From Acidobacteriota bacterium (lineage in GTDB: Bacteria > Acidobacteriota > Aminicenantia > Aminicenantales > Saccharicenantaceae): a DNA stretch of 56,361 nucleotides. Under the pieces are notes generated by a model. The model ran no database searches, was not told the DNA's origin, and saw nothing but the letters and a program-made list of their open reading frames with translations. The DNA lies in the NCBI GenBank assembly GCA_029553365.1, contig JAKPCG010000083.1:1-56361 (forward strand), in the 5' to 3' direction. Numbering within the stretch: position 1 is the stretch's first letter; each line of letters opens with the position of its first letter. This document shows, in pieces, positions 6,733-14,959 of the stretch. The position numbers and the translations under genes are program-made.

Positions 6733-9324
6733 TTAGTTTATTTCGATTTTGCCTGGAACCTGATGGCCAGGATTAATATCCAGCCTCTTTAGCTTCCCTG
6801 GAAACTCGAGATGAAAGACCTGCTCCGGATTTTGCACAATTAGATTTTCAACAAAGCTACCACGGTCTGTTTCAACCACTATTTTTAGAGGGAAAAAGAG
6901 CGGTTTTTTAATCTGCCGAACCTCTAGCTCCAGCTCGATTTGATCCGGCTTGACGGTGATTTTTTTCTTGATTTTGACTTCCGGCAAAACTTCCGAGTAG
7001 AACCAGTCTTGAAAAAATTGCTTCAGATCAAGACCGGAAATCTTTTCTAAAGAACGTTGAAAGCCGACCGTCCTGGCCGGTCTGAAGAGATTACTCTGGT
7101 AAAAACTTTTCAAGCCCTTAAAAAAGACATCCTCTCCCAGCAAATCTTTAAGCATAAATAGAGCCAGAGCTGCTTTATCATAAACAACTGCCTGATAACC
7201 TTCGAAATCAAGGTGGCTTAATCTCAGGCCAAGAATAACCGGACCGAGGTCTGATTTTTTTCTAACCCATCTTGATATTCTGTTCTGAATCTCTTCCAGT
7301 TCTTTTTGCCCATACTTTTTCTGGAGATAAAGAACGGCTGAAAACTGTGATAGCCCTTCCGTCAGCCAGTTATCGCGGTAAGTAGCATAACTAAGGCCAT
7401 GACCCCACCATTGATGAGCAATTTCGTGAGCCAGAAAGTAACCAGACCAGAAAGACAGATCAACCGGATTATCGGGCTTTATCCTTAAAGGAGGAATGCC
7501 ATCCGCGCTCGGACGTTCATTAAGGACGATATAACCTGGTGGGGAGACTCCACCTTCTGTCGGCCAGAATCTTTGCACAATGGCCAGCTGATCATAGGGA
7601 TAGTCTCCAAAGAGACTCTCATAATATTCGATAATTTTTCCAGCCTCGGCCAGTTGGCTAGTATCATCAATTAGCCTACCCCTGGAAACAAATAATTCAA
7701 GCTTTACCTTTCCGGATATTTTAGGCCCGGGTCTGAGTTGTCCAACCAAAAAGCTAACATATTTTACCGGTTTTTTGCTCTCATATTTATATAAATACTT
7801 CCCGGGTCTATTCTGCTCTGGAATCCTGACCTCGTTACTGATTGGCTCCTTAGCTACCAGCTGACCACTGGCCAGTCCATAATAATTGTCCGGAACAAAT
7901 AATTTCAGGCTGAAGGTAAAATATTTTTCAGAAGTTGGGGCCGGATACCATTCCGAGGATTGGGTGAACAGATAACTATCATAAAGCAAGCTATCCCTGG
8001 CATAAAAGTCAGGCCGAAGTTGAAAATCAAGAACATCAGTCAGAGGCGGTGGCGGCACAATCCTGCCTTCATACAAAATTTTGATACTGACAGCCTGCCC
8101 CTGGTGGGCTTCTTCCGCCAGGTAAATATAGAGAAGCTTCCTCAGACGGTCACGACTGTAGAAAAGCTGCCTGTTTCGATCGTCGAGGATCTGCCTGACT
8201 TGAAGGTCTGGATTGAGCCTGAACTGGACTCCATCCAGCTCCTCCATGAGCGGTAAACAGTCTATTTCTGCCCAGCCTGCCATCCAGTTATTATCAGGAT
8301 TATAGCTGACTTCGAGCTGGTAATTTTCAATTTCATATTTTTCCTCAAACCTGACATACATCATTTTGAGGTCAGGAGCCTGGCTTGAGGGAGAATAGCT
8401 GCTCAAAAGCAGGCCCCTCTTTCGATCCAGAAAAACAACTTCCTCCTGGGCAAAAGGAGAGTAGATATAGGTAAATTCGTCTTTCCGTCCGGCCTGCATC
8501 TCTATTACTGTTTCACCTGACTGTGGTAAGAAAGTCAGCAATTCTCCCGTTATGGAGTTTTCGACAGTAAAGGACCTGGGATAATTTCGGGCAAAGATGG
8601 AAGCTACCAGTCGTTCATCATTTTGCCGGGCCGCTGCCGGCTGCTTCCCGGCGTAAATCTCATATTTTAAATTATCATTAAAAAAACCGGGTGTACCTCG
8701 AACATAAATCGCAGAAAGCTTTTTTTCCCAGTAGGGCTTTTTAAATCTTCTACGGAGCTGGTTTCTTTCAATCTCATCAGATGGACGAAAGACAGCTCGG
8801 CCTTCACCGATAATGATCAGGGCGGTATTGGTTTCCGGTAGGTTATCCATAAAAACATGAGCCTGGCTGAAGGTAATAATTAGATCCTGTTTGGTCAAAC
8901 TGAGGTTTCTGGCTAAAAAGTCACTCTTGCCCGGAAAGCGAAGGCGATACAGTTGTGAAATGCTGCCGCTGACAGTCTTATCAATAATAACCAGGCCGGA
9001 GGGCCTGAGCTCATAGGTAATCTGCCAGATTTCAATACTGGCAGAGTACTGGTTTTGAAAAAGAACCTGGAAAAAAGCTCTATTTCGGCCCGAGCTATCC
9101 TGACTTTGCCCGGCAGGGCGGACATGGACAGAATCGAAACCAGAGGCCCCGAAATATTCAGCTAAATTCTCCCTCTCTTTAACTCGCAGTTCTGGACTGT
9201 ATAAATTTAAGTAGTCTTCAAATTGCTGATTTTCAAGGTAGGTTTTTAAAGCTAAAAGGTAGGAGGGAAACTCCGCCTGGACCGGCCAGGAACTCAGTTG
9301 AAGGAGTAAAATCAGACCGGACAA
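6733..9324 (-). CDS. Secreted M1-family zinc aminopeptidase, start uncertain
   Basis: The 863-residue reading frame contains the gluzincin motif HEIAHQWWGH (His633, Glu634, His637) and the third zinc ligand Glu656 in WLTEGLSQF, spaced HEXXH-x18-E as in family M1. The usual GxMEN exopeptidase loop is replaced by TEGGVSPPGY about 50 residues upstream, so substrate specificity may differ from classical aminopeptidase N. The first 15-20 residues are hydrophobic and end VQA, like the end of a signal peptide without a basic n-region. Annotated from the TTG at 9324; the true start is probably the GTG at 9359, out of frame by one base (see the separate entry). The end converges on the response regulator gene 18 bp away. 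Its likely role is trimming peptides outside the cytoplasmic membrane. Confidence 0.87.
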   Translation of the reverse strand: MSGLILLLQLSSWPVQAEFPSYLLALKTYLENQQFEDYLNLYSPELRVKERENLAEYFGASGFDSVHVRPAGQSQDSSGRNRAFFQVLFQNQYSASIEIWQITYELRPSGLVIIDKTVSGSISQLYRLRFPGKSDFLARNLSLTKQDLIITFSQAHVFMDNLPETNTALIIIGEGRAVFRPSDEIERNQLRRRFKKPYWEKKLSAIYVRGTPGFFNDNLKYEIYAGKQPAAARQNDERLVASIFARNYPRSFTVENSITGELLTFLPQSGETVIEMQAGRKDEFTYIYSPFAQEEVVFLDRKRGLLLSSYSPSSQAPDLKMMYVRFEEKYEIENYQLEVSYNPDNNWMAGWAEIDCLPLMEELDGVQFRLNPDLQVRQILDDRNRQLFYSRDRLRKLLYIYLAEEAHQGQAVSIKILYEGRIVPPPPLTDVLDFQLRPDFYARDSLLYDSYLFTQSSEWYPAPTSEKYFTFSLKLFVPDNYYGLASGQLVAKEPISNEVRIPEQNRPGKYLYKYESKKPVKYVSFLVGQLRPGPKISGKVKLELFVSRGRLIDDTSQLAEAGKIIEYYESLFGDYPYDQLAIVQRFWPTEGGVSPPGYIVLNERPSADGIPPLRIKPDNPVDLSFWSGYFLAHEIAHQWWGHGLSYATYRDNWLTEGLSQFSAVLYLQKKYGQKELEEIQNRISRWVRKKSDLGPVILGLRLSHLDFEGYQAVVYDKAALALFMLKDLLGEDVFFKGLKSFYQSNLFRPARTVGFQRSLEKISGLDLKQFFQDWFYSEVLPEVKIKKKITVKPDQIELELEVRQIKKPLFFPLKIVVETDRGSFVENLIVQNPEQVFHLEFPGKLKRLDINPGHQVPGKIEIN

Positions 9325-9371
9325 CCAGCTCAGCCGGCCAATAATCTTGCCTACCCCACAATTACCTCCTC
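9322..9371 (-). other. Out-of-frame start region of the M1 aminopeptidase (probable indel in a G-run)
   Basis: On the minus strand a strong GAGGAGG (about 9371-9365) is followed five bases later by GTG (9359-9357), but that frame reads GTG GGG TAG and stops. If the G-run at 9357-9354 had five instead of four Gs, the frame would read MGVGKIIGRLSWLSGLILLL and join the aminopeptidase with a complete signal peptide. No other start with a ribosome binding site exists. This is either an assembly homopolymer error, a real inactivating or phase-variable indel, or initiation at the weak TTG at 9324. Confidence 0.6.
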
Positions 9372-9386
9372 TTTTGTCTATTATAT

Positions 9387-9392
9387 ATTATA
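9387..9392 (-). promoter_or_regulatory. -10 element of the M1 aminopeptidase promoter
   Basis: A perfect TATAAT on the minus strand (9392-9387) lies about 16 bases upstream of the GAGGAGG ribosome binding site. It would place the transcript start near 9380. No good -35 is seen at the usual distance. Its position supports translation starting right after GAGGAGG. Confidence 0.45.
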
Positions 9393-9581
9393 GGCGAAGA
9401 GTTTCCTGTTGCTCACCTGGACTGGAGCAATTTTTGTGCCAGCCAGCCGGGGGGCTGGCCAATCATCGAAAATAAGTAAAAGCAGGTCAGGAAAGGAGAT
9501 ATTTTTATCAAGAAGGTAAGCAAGCTTATTCAAATAAATGGCAATAGTTTCCAGAATCTTTACAAACAGCAAAAAATTTAT

Positions 9582-10043
9582 TTACACTCCGGGCTGCGGC
9601 TTTGACCCTTCTTTATCTTTTTTTTCCTTTTTCAGGTACTCTTCCCAGGTAACAAAGCTGTGATAGAAAATAGCATCCCCTTCATCAATACCTCTGGTGA
9701 TTTCAGTAATATGTGAAGTCGTTGCCCCGAAGGCCTCGACCGCATAGATAACTGCTTTTTCTGGATCGCCGCTATTACCGCAGGTATAGATATCTAGTGC
9801 TCCATATCTCATCTCAGGCCAGGTATGGGTCGAGATGTGAGATTCAGATATCACCACCACGCCACTGACACCGTTGGGCGGAAACTTGCTGAAAGAAATC
9901 GCCCAGACATGGGAACCAGCTATTTCTGCCGCCTTAACCAGGATTTGCTGGACCTTTTCCACGCTACCAATAATCTTTGGATCGCAACCTGAAGCCTCAA
10001 CGATATAATGATGGCCAATGGTGGAATGTAACTCTTTGGTCAT
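9582..10043 (-). CDS. speD: S-adenosylmethionine decarboxylase proenzyme (bacterial/archaeal class 1b)
   Basis: This 153-residue protein matches the short pyruvoyl-dependent SpeD family. The self-processing site is VISESHISTHTWPE, where Ser68 becomes the pyruvoyl group after cleavage between Glu67 and Ser68. His73 and Cys88 sit at +5 and +20 from it, the same spacing as the catalytic residues I recall for Thermotoga SpeD (Ser63, His68, Cys83). The C-terminus carries a Lys/Glu-rich tail of about 20 residues beyond the usual family length. It makes decarboxylated SAM, the aminopropyl donor for spermidine. No speE-type aminopropyltransferase is in the window, and some SpeD homologues have been shown to decarboxylate other substrates, so the activity is likely but not certain. 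Confidence 0.93.
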   Translation of the reverse strand: MTKELHSTIGHHYIVEASGCDPKIIGSVEKVQQILVKAAEIAGSHVWAISFSKFPPNGVSGVVVISESHISTHTWPEMRYGALDIYTCGNSGDPEKAVIYAVEAFGATTSHITEITRGIDEGDAIFYHSFVTWEEYLKKEKKDKEGSKPQPGV

Positions 10044-10073
10044 TCAATTCCTCCACTTTAAATTGACACCCTG

Positions 10074-10101
10074 ATTATGGCACAAATGATTTTCCTGTCA
10101 A
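10074..10101 (-). promoter_or_regulatory. Sigma-70 promoter for speD
   Basis: On the minus strand TTGACA (10101-10096) is followed after 16 bases by CATAAT (10079-10074). The predicted start is about 25 bases upstream of the ATG at 10043, which also has a GGAGG. Confidence 0.65.
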
Positions 10102-10174
10102 CAAATTTTACCGGTTGGATTCAGGTCGTTTTAAGACCTGTTTGCCTCCCTCCTTTTATTCAGGCCTGGCTTTA

Positions 10175-10202
10175 TTGACAAATACTATCTTTTCTCTAAA
10201 AT
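10175..10202 (+). promoter_or_regulatory. Sigma-70 promoter for glnA
   Basis: TTGACA (10175-10180), a 16-base spacer and TAAAAT (10197-10202) predict a start near 10209 and an untranslated leader of about 68 bases before glnA. It is divergent from the speD promoter some 75 bp away. Confidence 0.65.
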
Positions 10203-10276
10203 AACCACCAATGTCCGATATATCTCGTTAGCCTTATTAAGGTTTTTACTGGATTTTTTACAGGAAAGGAAAAAAG

Positions 10277-11674
10277 ATGCCAGCAAGTTTAGATAGTCTT
10301 TATGGATTGACCTCAGAAAAAGAAGTGCTGGAGGTAATCAATAATCCCAACCTGAAGATTGAGTTTGTCCGGATTATGTTTCCGGATATTCTCGGCCGGC
10401 CGATGGACTTTTCCATTCCCAGTTCGGAGCTGGAGCGGGCCTTTTCAGATGGCAAGGGGTTTGATGGGTCATCAGTCGAAGGTTTTGTCAGGATCGAAGA
10501 AAGTGATCTGGTTATTGTGCCTGAAGCCAGAACCTTCAGAGTTTTTCCCTGGATCTACACCGGTTTTGACGGCCAGACCGTCTGGCGAGAAGCAATTATG
10601 TTCGGTGATATTTACACGCCTGAGCATGCGCATTACGCTGGAGACAGCCGCTTTGTCCTTAAAAAGATGCTATCTAAGGCCAGAGAGGAATTCGGCTTTG
10701 ATGATTTTAAATGTGGGCCAGAATTAGAATTTTTTATCTTCCCTGACGACCAGCAGCCTGTTCCCACTGATGCCGGCGAGTATTTTTTTGCCGGCCGATA
10801 TGGGGAAATAAGAAAGGAAATCCAGCTTTTACTCAGGAAAATGGGCATTGAGTCAGAATTTGATCATCATGAAGCGGCTCACGGTCAGCACGAAATTGAT
10901 CTTCGTTATGGAAGCGCGGTCGAGATAGCCGATAAGGTTATGATTTTCCGCTATATGGCCAAAAAAGTGGCCAGAATGCACAATCTCTACGCCACTTTTA
11001 TGCCTAAACCGATCAATGGCCAGAACGGAAGCGGTATGCATGTCCATCAATCACTGTGGAGGGGCAACCATAATGCTTTCTTTGACCCAGGCTCAACCTA
11101 TCATCTTTCACCTGAAGCCCAGCATTATACCGCTGGGATCATGTACCATGCCCGGGCTATCTGCCCCGTTCTCAGTCAATGGGTCAATTCCTACAAGAGG
11201 CTGATCGAGGGCTATGAGGCCCCCGTCTATATAGCCTGGGGTCAGAAGAACAGGTCGGCCTATATCAGGGTACCTGAATATCAACCTGGTAAAGAAAAAG
11301 CAACCAGAATTGAACTTCGTTCACCTGATCCGGGCTGCAATGTTTATCTGGCTATGGCTCTTATGCTAGCTGCTGGCCTGGATGGTATTAAAAATCAAAT
11401 TCCATTGCCTTCCCCGGTTGAAGAAAATATCTATGAGCTGAGCATCAGGAAACAGAAAAAAGCAGGTATTCAGCTTCTACCCAGAAATTTGCAGGAAGGG
11501 ATCAAAATGATGGAAAAGAGCCAGCTGGTCAGAGAAACGCTGGGTGAGCACATCTTCCAAAAATTCCTGGCCAACAAGCAAAAGGAGATCGAAGACTATT
11601 TAAAAAGCGTGCCAGAAGAGTATGACGAACAGGTCAGCCCTTATGAGATTAAAAGATATCTGCCGATGCTTTAA
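10277..11674 (+). CDS. glnA: Glutamine synthetase, type I
   Basis: The 465-residue protein has the two-domain architecture of type I glutamine synthetase: beta-grasp N-domain (about 20-110, with GKGFDGSSVEGF) and catalytic domain (115-465). Catalytic motifs include CGPELEFFIF, HHEAAHGQHEIDLRYG, NGSGMHVHQSL and RIELRSPDPGCNVYLA. The length and the apparent lack of the C-terminal adenylylation loop with its conserved Tyr point to the GSI-alpha class, which is not controlled by GlnE. It condenses ammonia and glutamate in the cytoplasm and is a fitting partner to peptide catabolism. The gene stands alone behind its own promoter, divergent from speD. A glutamylpolyamine synthetase role is less likely, since the motifs and length are those of true GlnA. 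Confidence 0.93.
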   Translation: MPASLDSLYGLTSEKEVLEVINNPNLKIEFVRIMFPDILGRPMDFSIPSSELERAFSDGKGFDGSSVEGFVRIEESDLVIVPEARTFRVFPWIYTGFDGQTVWREAIMFGDIYTPEHAHYAGDSRFVLKKMLSKAREEFGFDDFKCGPELEFFIFPDDQQPVPTDAGEYFFAGRYGEIRKEIQLLLRKMGIESEFDHHEAAHGQHEIDLRYGSAVEIADKVMIFRYMAKKVARMHNLYATFMPKPINGQNGSGMHVHQSLWRGNHNAFFDPGSTYHLSPEAQHYTAGIMYHARAICPVLSQWVNSYKRLIEGYEAPVYIAWGQKNRSAYIRVPEYQPGKEKATRIELRSPDPGCNVYLAMALMLAAGLDGIKNQIPLPSPVEENIYELSIRKQKKAGIQLLPRNLQEGIKMMEKSQLVRETLGEHIFQKFLANKQKEIEDYLKSVPEEYDEQVSPYEIKRYLPML

Positions 11675-11733
11675 AGCTCACAGTCTTTTCCTGGAGACTA
11701 TAAAGGACCGATAAATTAGAATCTGCCTGACCT

Positions 11734-11757
11734 CTCCCATAGACTTTAGACTGGGAG
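11734..11757 (+). repeat. Hairpin between glnA and the M50 protease gene
   Basis: CTCCCA (11734-11739) and TGGGAG (11752-11757) form a six-base stem with a 12-base loop. No T-run follows. It may be a weak terminator or processing site after glnA. A possible promoter for the next gene lies just downstream but is unclear. Confidence 0.35.
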
Positions 11758-11801
11758 TTATGATATAAGAAAAGAAATAAACAAAGTTAATTAAAAGTAA
11801 A

Positions 11802-12476
11802 ATGATTTTAAGTATTGTAAGTTTTGTCATCTTGCTTTTTTGCATCACGATACATGAGGCTTCGCATGGCTGGGCCGCCTACAAACTGGGAGATCCAACC
11901 GCCATGGCTGCAGGCCGGGTAACCTTAAATCCTGTAGCTCATATCGACCTGTTTGGCACAATTATCCTTCCCCTGCTACTGGCCCTCTTCCGAGCTCCGG
12001 TTTTTGGCTGGGCTAAACCGGTGCCGGTTAATCCACAATTCCTGAAAAATCCCAGGCGTGATGGCTTCTGGATCTCGCTGGCCGGGCCGGCAGCTAACAT
12101 TCTAGCCGCAGTTATTGCCCTTCTCTTAATTCTGCTCCTTAAAGCTATTAGCCCGGTTACGACCGCCGCTCTTTATGATTTTTTAACATCAAGTGGTCAC
12201 CTGCCTCATGGCCTGCAGCCCTTGCAGGGTCTACTGATTGTTTTGTTTTATCTGGTTTTAATTAACACCTATCTGTCTGTTTTTAACCTTATTCCTATTT
12301 ATCCTCTCGATGGCAGCGGGGTGCTGGAAGGCTTGCTGCCAGATCGCCTGGCTGAACAATATTCGCGCCTTCGTCCTTTCGGCTTTTTTATTGTTCTAAT
12401 TTTGATTTCAGTTGGCTTTCTTGATCTCATAATCCGACCTATACAACTCTTTATTCTCGGTCTAATCTTTTTTTAG
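11802..12476 (+). CDS. Site-2 protease family (M50) membrane metalloprotease
   Basis: The 224-residue polytopic protein has the zinc motif HEASH (about residues 18-22, in TIHEASHGWAAYKLGDPTA) inside the first transmembrane helix. The second motif, NLIPIYPLDGSGVLE, sits near residue 163. This is the compact M50 group without a PDZ domain. Such proteins cleave substrates within the inner membrane, and the natural substrate is usually unknown. It heads a same-strand run with trpS, scpA and scpB (gaps of 15, 14 and -8 bp), a grouping common in bacteria. No ribosome binding site precedes the ATG, which sits in an A/T-rich leader. Confidence 0.9.
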   Translation: MILSIVSFVILLFCITIHEASHGWAAYKLGDPTAMAAGRVTLNPVAHIDLFGTIILPLLLALFRAPVFGWAKPVPVNPQFLKNPRRDGFWISLAGPAANILAAVIALLLILLLKAISPVTTAALYDFLTSSGHLPHGLQPLQGLLIVLFYLVLINTYLSVFNLIPIYPLDGSGVLEGLLPDRLAEQYSRLRPFGFFIVLILISVGFLDLIIRPIQLFILGLIFF

Positions 12477-12491
12477 AAACAGGAAAATGTA

Positions 12492-13505
12492 ATGGCTCAG
12501 ACGAAGAAAAAGATAGTTTTTAGCGGAATGAGGCCAACTGGAGCGCTTCATCTGGGGAACTACGTTGGCGCCTTGAGAAACTGGGTAAAACTGCAGGAGA
12601 CTCACCATTGCTTTTTCGGCATTGTTCCCTGGCACGCTTTGAGCTCTGAATATCTAAATCCAAAAGTGATAAAGGACTTTACTTTTGAGGTTGCTCTCGA
12701 CTGGCTGGCCGCTGGACTCGATCCGCAAAAAGCTGTGCTCCTCATTCAATCAGAAGTCAAAGAGCACGCCGAGCTTCACCTTCTTCTATCGATGATTACA
12801 CCTTTGCCCTGGCTGGAAAGGGTTCCAACTTTTAAAGAACAGCAACAGGAAATCCAGGATAAAGATTTAAATACCTACGGTTTTCTGGGTTATCCTATGC
12901 TGCAGACGGCTGATATTATCCTCTACAAAGCCGAGGTGGTACCAGTTGGCGAAGATCAGGCCTTCCATATCGAGCTGGCCAGGGAAGTGGCCAGACGCTT
13001 CAACCGTTTTTATGGCGAAGTTTTCCCCGAGCCACAGATTCTGTTGACTGAAGTCCCCAAGCTAGCCGGGACTGACGGGCGGAAGATGAGCAAATCCTAT
13101 GGGAATGCCATTTATCTTAAAGACTCGCCCGAAGCCATCAGAAAAAAGATTTCGCCTATGGTGACTGATACCAGGAGAAAACGACGGACAGATCCTGGAG
13201 AACCTGATGATTGTCCGGTTTTTACCCTTCATAAGGCTTTTGTGCCAGAAGCTAAACGTCAGGAATTAGCGGCTGGCTGCCGGACAGCTTCTATTGGCTG
13301 CCTGGAATGCAAAAAGGTGGTCATCGAAGCTCTGATCACAGAATTCGAAACCTTCAGACAAAAAAGAACCTATTATGAACAACATCCAGATGAGGTCTGG
13401 ACAATATTTAACGAAGGAAGTGCGCGGGCCAGAGAAGTCGCCCGGAAGACAATGGAAGAAGTCCGGCAGGTTCTGGGCCTGGATTTTCCAACCGGCCGCC
13501 GCTAA
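12492..13505 (+). CDS. trpS: Tryptophanyl-tRNA synthetase
   Basis: The 337-residue protein has the class I signatures: the HIGH-type GALHLGNYVG near residues 17-26 and DGRKMSKSYGN near 195-205. The family motif GYPMLQTADIILYKAEVVPVGEDQ is also evident. Length is typical for bacterial TrpRS. A stretch with Cys residues (around SIGCLECKKVV, about 265) is found in many bacterial forms. It charges tRNA-Trp in the cytoplasm. The gene sits in the M50-trpS-scpAB cluster, 15 bp downstream of the protease gene, and is probably co-transcribed with it. Confidence 0.96.
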   Translation: MAQTKKKIVFSGMRPTGALHLGNYVGALRNWVKLQETHHCFFGIVPWHALSSEYLNPKVIKDFTFEVALDWLAAGLDPQKAVLLIQSEVKEHAELHLLLSMITPLPWLERVPTFKEQQQEIQDKDLNTYGFLGYPMLQTADIILYKAEVVPVGEDQAFHIELAREVARRFNRFYGEVFPEPQILLTEVPKLAGTDGRKMSKSYGNAIYLKDSPEAIRKKISPMVTDTRRKRRTDPGEPDDCPVFTLHKAFVPEAKRQELAAGCRTASIGCLECKKVVIEALITEFETFRQKRTYYEQHPDEVWTIFNEGSARAREVARKTMEEVRQVLGLDFPTGRR

Positions 13506-13519
13506 CCAGGAAAATAAGG

Positions 13520-14329
13520 ATGGAACAAGAAAACCAGGGATGGCCATTACCGACCGCAGAAACTGAAGTCAACCAGCAGACGGCAGGTGACGGCTACCAG
13601 GTTAAACTTGAGTTTTTCGAAGGACCGCTGGATCTTTTGTTGTTTCTGATCCGCAAGAAAAAAATTGACATAAACGATATCCCGATGGCTGTTATTACCA
13701 GAGATTATCTGGAATATCTGGAGAAAAAAGAACAGATCAATCTGGATCGAGAGGCCGAGTTTTTGTTTATTGCTTCTCTCCTGATTTATATTAAATCCCA
13801 GATGCTTTTGCCCCGAGAGCAAGAAGCTTTGGCTGAGGATGATCCCAGGCAGCAGCTGGTCGACCGGCTGCTCGAATTTCAAAAAATCAAAGTTGCCTCT
13901 TCCCTTTTAAGGGAAAAAGAGGAAGTCGAACTCCAGCGCTGGAGGAGAACTTTCCGCCCGCCTCTGGAAAAACCAGACGAGCTGGAACTGCTGGAAGTCA
14001 GTCTGTTCGATCTGGCCGAGACTTTCTTTTTGATCATGAAGAGAAAAGAAAGAGAAAGTCTTAGAATAATTAAAGGAAAGGACGTCTCAGTCGAAGACAA
14101 GCTAAAAGAGATAATAGATTACCTGGGAAAAAATGGCTCGATGGATTTTCTTGAGTATTTTTCTTCTCAGGATAGCCTGGAAGAAGCCCTGGTTTCCTTT
14201 TTCTGCCTGCTGGAGCTTGTTAAAAACCATCTGGTCGTCGCCATTCAGGAAGAATTGTTCCAGACAATCAGGGTCTGGCTAAGAAAAGATAAAGCAACTC
14301 ATCAAATTCACGGACCCGGTCATGAATGA
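13520..14329 (+). CDS. scpA: Segregation and condensation protein A (kleisin of the Smc complex)
   Basis: The 269-residue protein carries the ScpA N-terminal signature FEGPLDLLLFLIRKKKIDINDIP, here about residues 33-55, with LEFLFIASLLIYIKSQMLLP-like helices after it and a winged-helix C-terminus. ScpA bridges the two Smc heads and binds ScpB during chromosome condensation. The first 28 residues before the domain are longer than in many homologues. The start at 13520 has AGGAAAATAAGG upstream. The 3' end overlaps scpB by eight bases, which fits translational coupling of the two subunits. Confidence 0.93.
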   Translation: MEQENQGWPLPTAETEVNQQTAGDGYQVKLEFFEGPLDLLLFLIRKKKIDINDIPMAVITRDYLEYLEKKEQINLDREAEFLFIASLLIYIKSQMLLPREQEALAEDDPRQQLVDRLLEFQKIKVASSLLREKEEVELQRWRRTFRPPLEKPDELELLEVSLFDLAETFFLIMKRKERESLRIIKGKDVSVEDKLKEIIDYLGKNGSMDFLEYFSSQDSLEEALVSFFCLLELVKNHLVVAIQEELFQTIRVWLRKDKATHQIHGPGHE

Positions 14330-14870
14330 TCAGCTGAAAGCAATCCTTGAAGTTCTCATCTTCCTGTCCCAGGAACCACTGACCCTGGACAGAATTAAAG
14401 AAGTCCTGGGAGAAGTGCCAGAAGAAGAATTACAGGCGACTCTGGCCGCTTTGCGGGCTGATTTTAATCAGGAAAGCCACGGAATAGAGATTATTCAAAG
14501 CGCTGGTGGTTATCTCTTTACCACAAAGCCAGATCACGACCAATGGGTTAGAAGATTATTACAAATAGAAAAGAAAAGCAGGTTGTCCTCAGCTGCCCTG
14601 GAAACTCTCAGTGTGATTGCCTATCATCAGCCCATAACCCAGGCCGAGGTTTCGGCTATTCGCGGTGTTGACTCCACTTATTCGATTAAAAATCTGCTCC
14701 AGAAAAAATTAATTAAAATTGTGGGCAGGAAAAAGGCGCCGGGCAATCCACTGGTCTACAGAACAAGTGAAAAGTTCCTGGAGTATTTTGGCCTGAACAG
14801 CCTGGATGATTTGCCCAAAGAAGAAGAAATCGCTAAAATTTTAGAGGAAGAAAAACAAACTATTTCTTAG
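14322..14870 (+). CDS. scpB: Segregation and condensation protein B
   Basis: The 182-residue protein has the two winged-helix domains of ScpB. The diagnostic patterns are LSSAALETLSVIAYHQPITQAEVSAIRGV at about 88-116 and the C-terminal FLEYFGLNSLDDLP. It dimerises and clamps ScpA in the Smc complex. The start overlaps the scpA stop. A spacer of about 90 bp with a new promoter separates it from ispH, so the transcription unit probably ends here. Confidence 0.94.
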   Translation: MNDQLKAILEVLIFLSQEPLTLDRIKEVLGEVPEEELQATLAALRADFNQESHGIEIIQSAGGYLFTTKPDHDQWVRRLLQIEKKSRLSSAALETLSVIAYHQPITQAEVSAIRGVDSTYSIKNLLQKKLIKIVGRKKAPGNPLVYRTSEKFLEYFGLNSLDDLPKEEEIAKILEEEKQTIS

Positions 14871-14901
14871 CTCTAAATAAAGATATAGTGGCTATTTAGA
14901 G

Positions 14902-14930
14902 TTGACAAAGGGTTCTTACTTTTATAGTAT
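14902..14930 (+). promoter_or_regulatory. Sigma-70 promoter for the ispH-rpsA run
   Basis: TTGACA (14902-14907) is followed by TATAGT (14923-14928, 15-base spacer) or TAGTAT (14925-14930, 17-base spacer). The leader to the ispH ATG at 14960 would be about 23-25 bases and holds no Shine-Dalgarno sequence. Confidence 0.6.
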
Positions 14931-14959
14931 TAGAGGCTATTCTTCGATATTAATATTCA

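Noticed and set aside
9381-9572. 63-codon minus-strand frame between speD and the aminopeptidase
   Set aside because: It has no recognisable motif. It overlaps the aminopeptidase -10 element, and its start has no convincing ribosome binding site.
10277-11674. Gamma-glutamylpolyamine synthetase for the gene next to speD
   Set aside because: The protein length and the catalytic motifs fit true type I glutamine synthetase; the speD adjacency is divergent and weak evidence.
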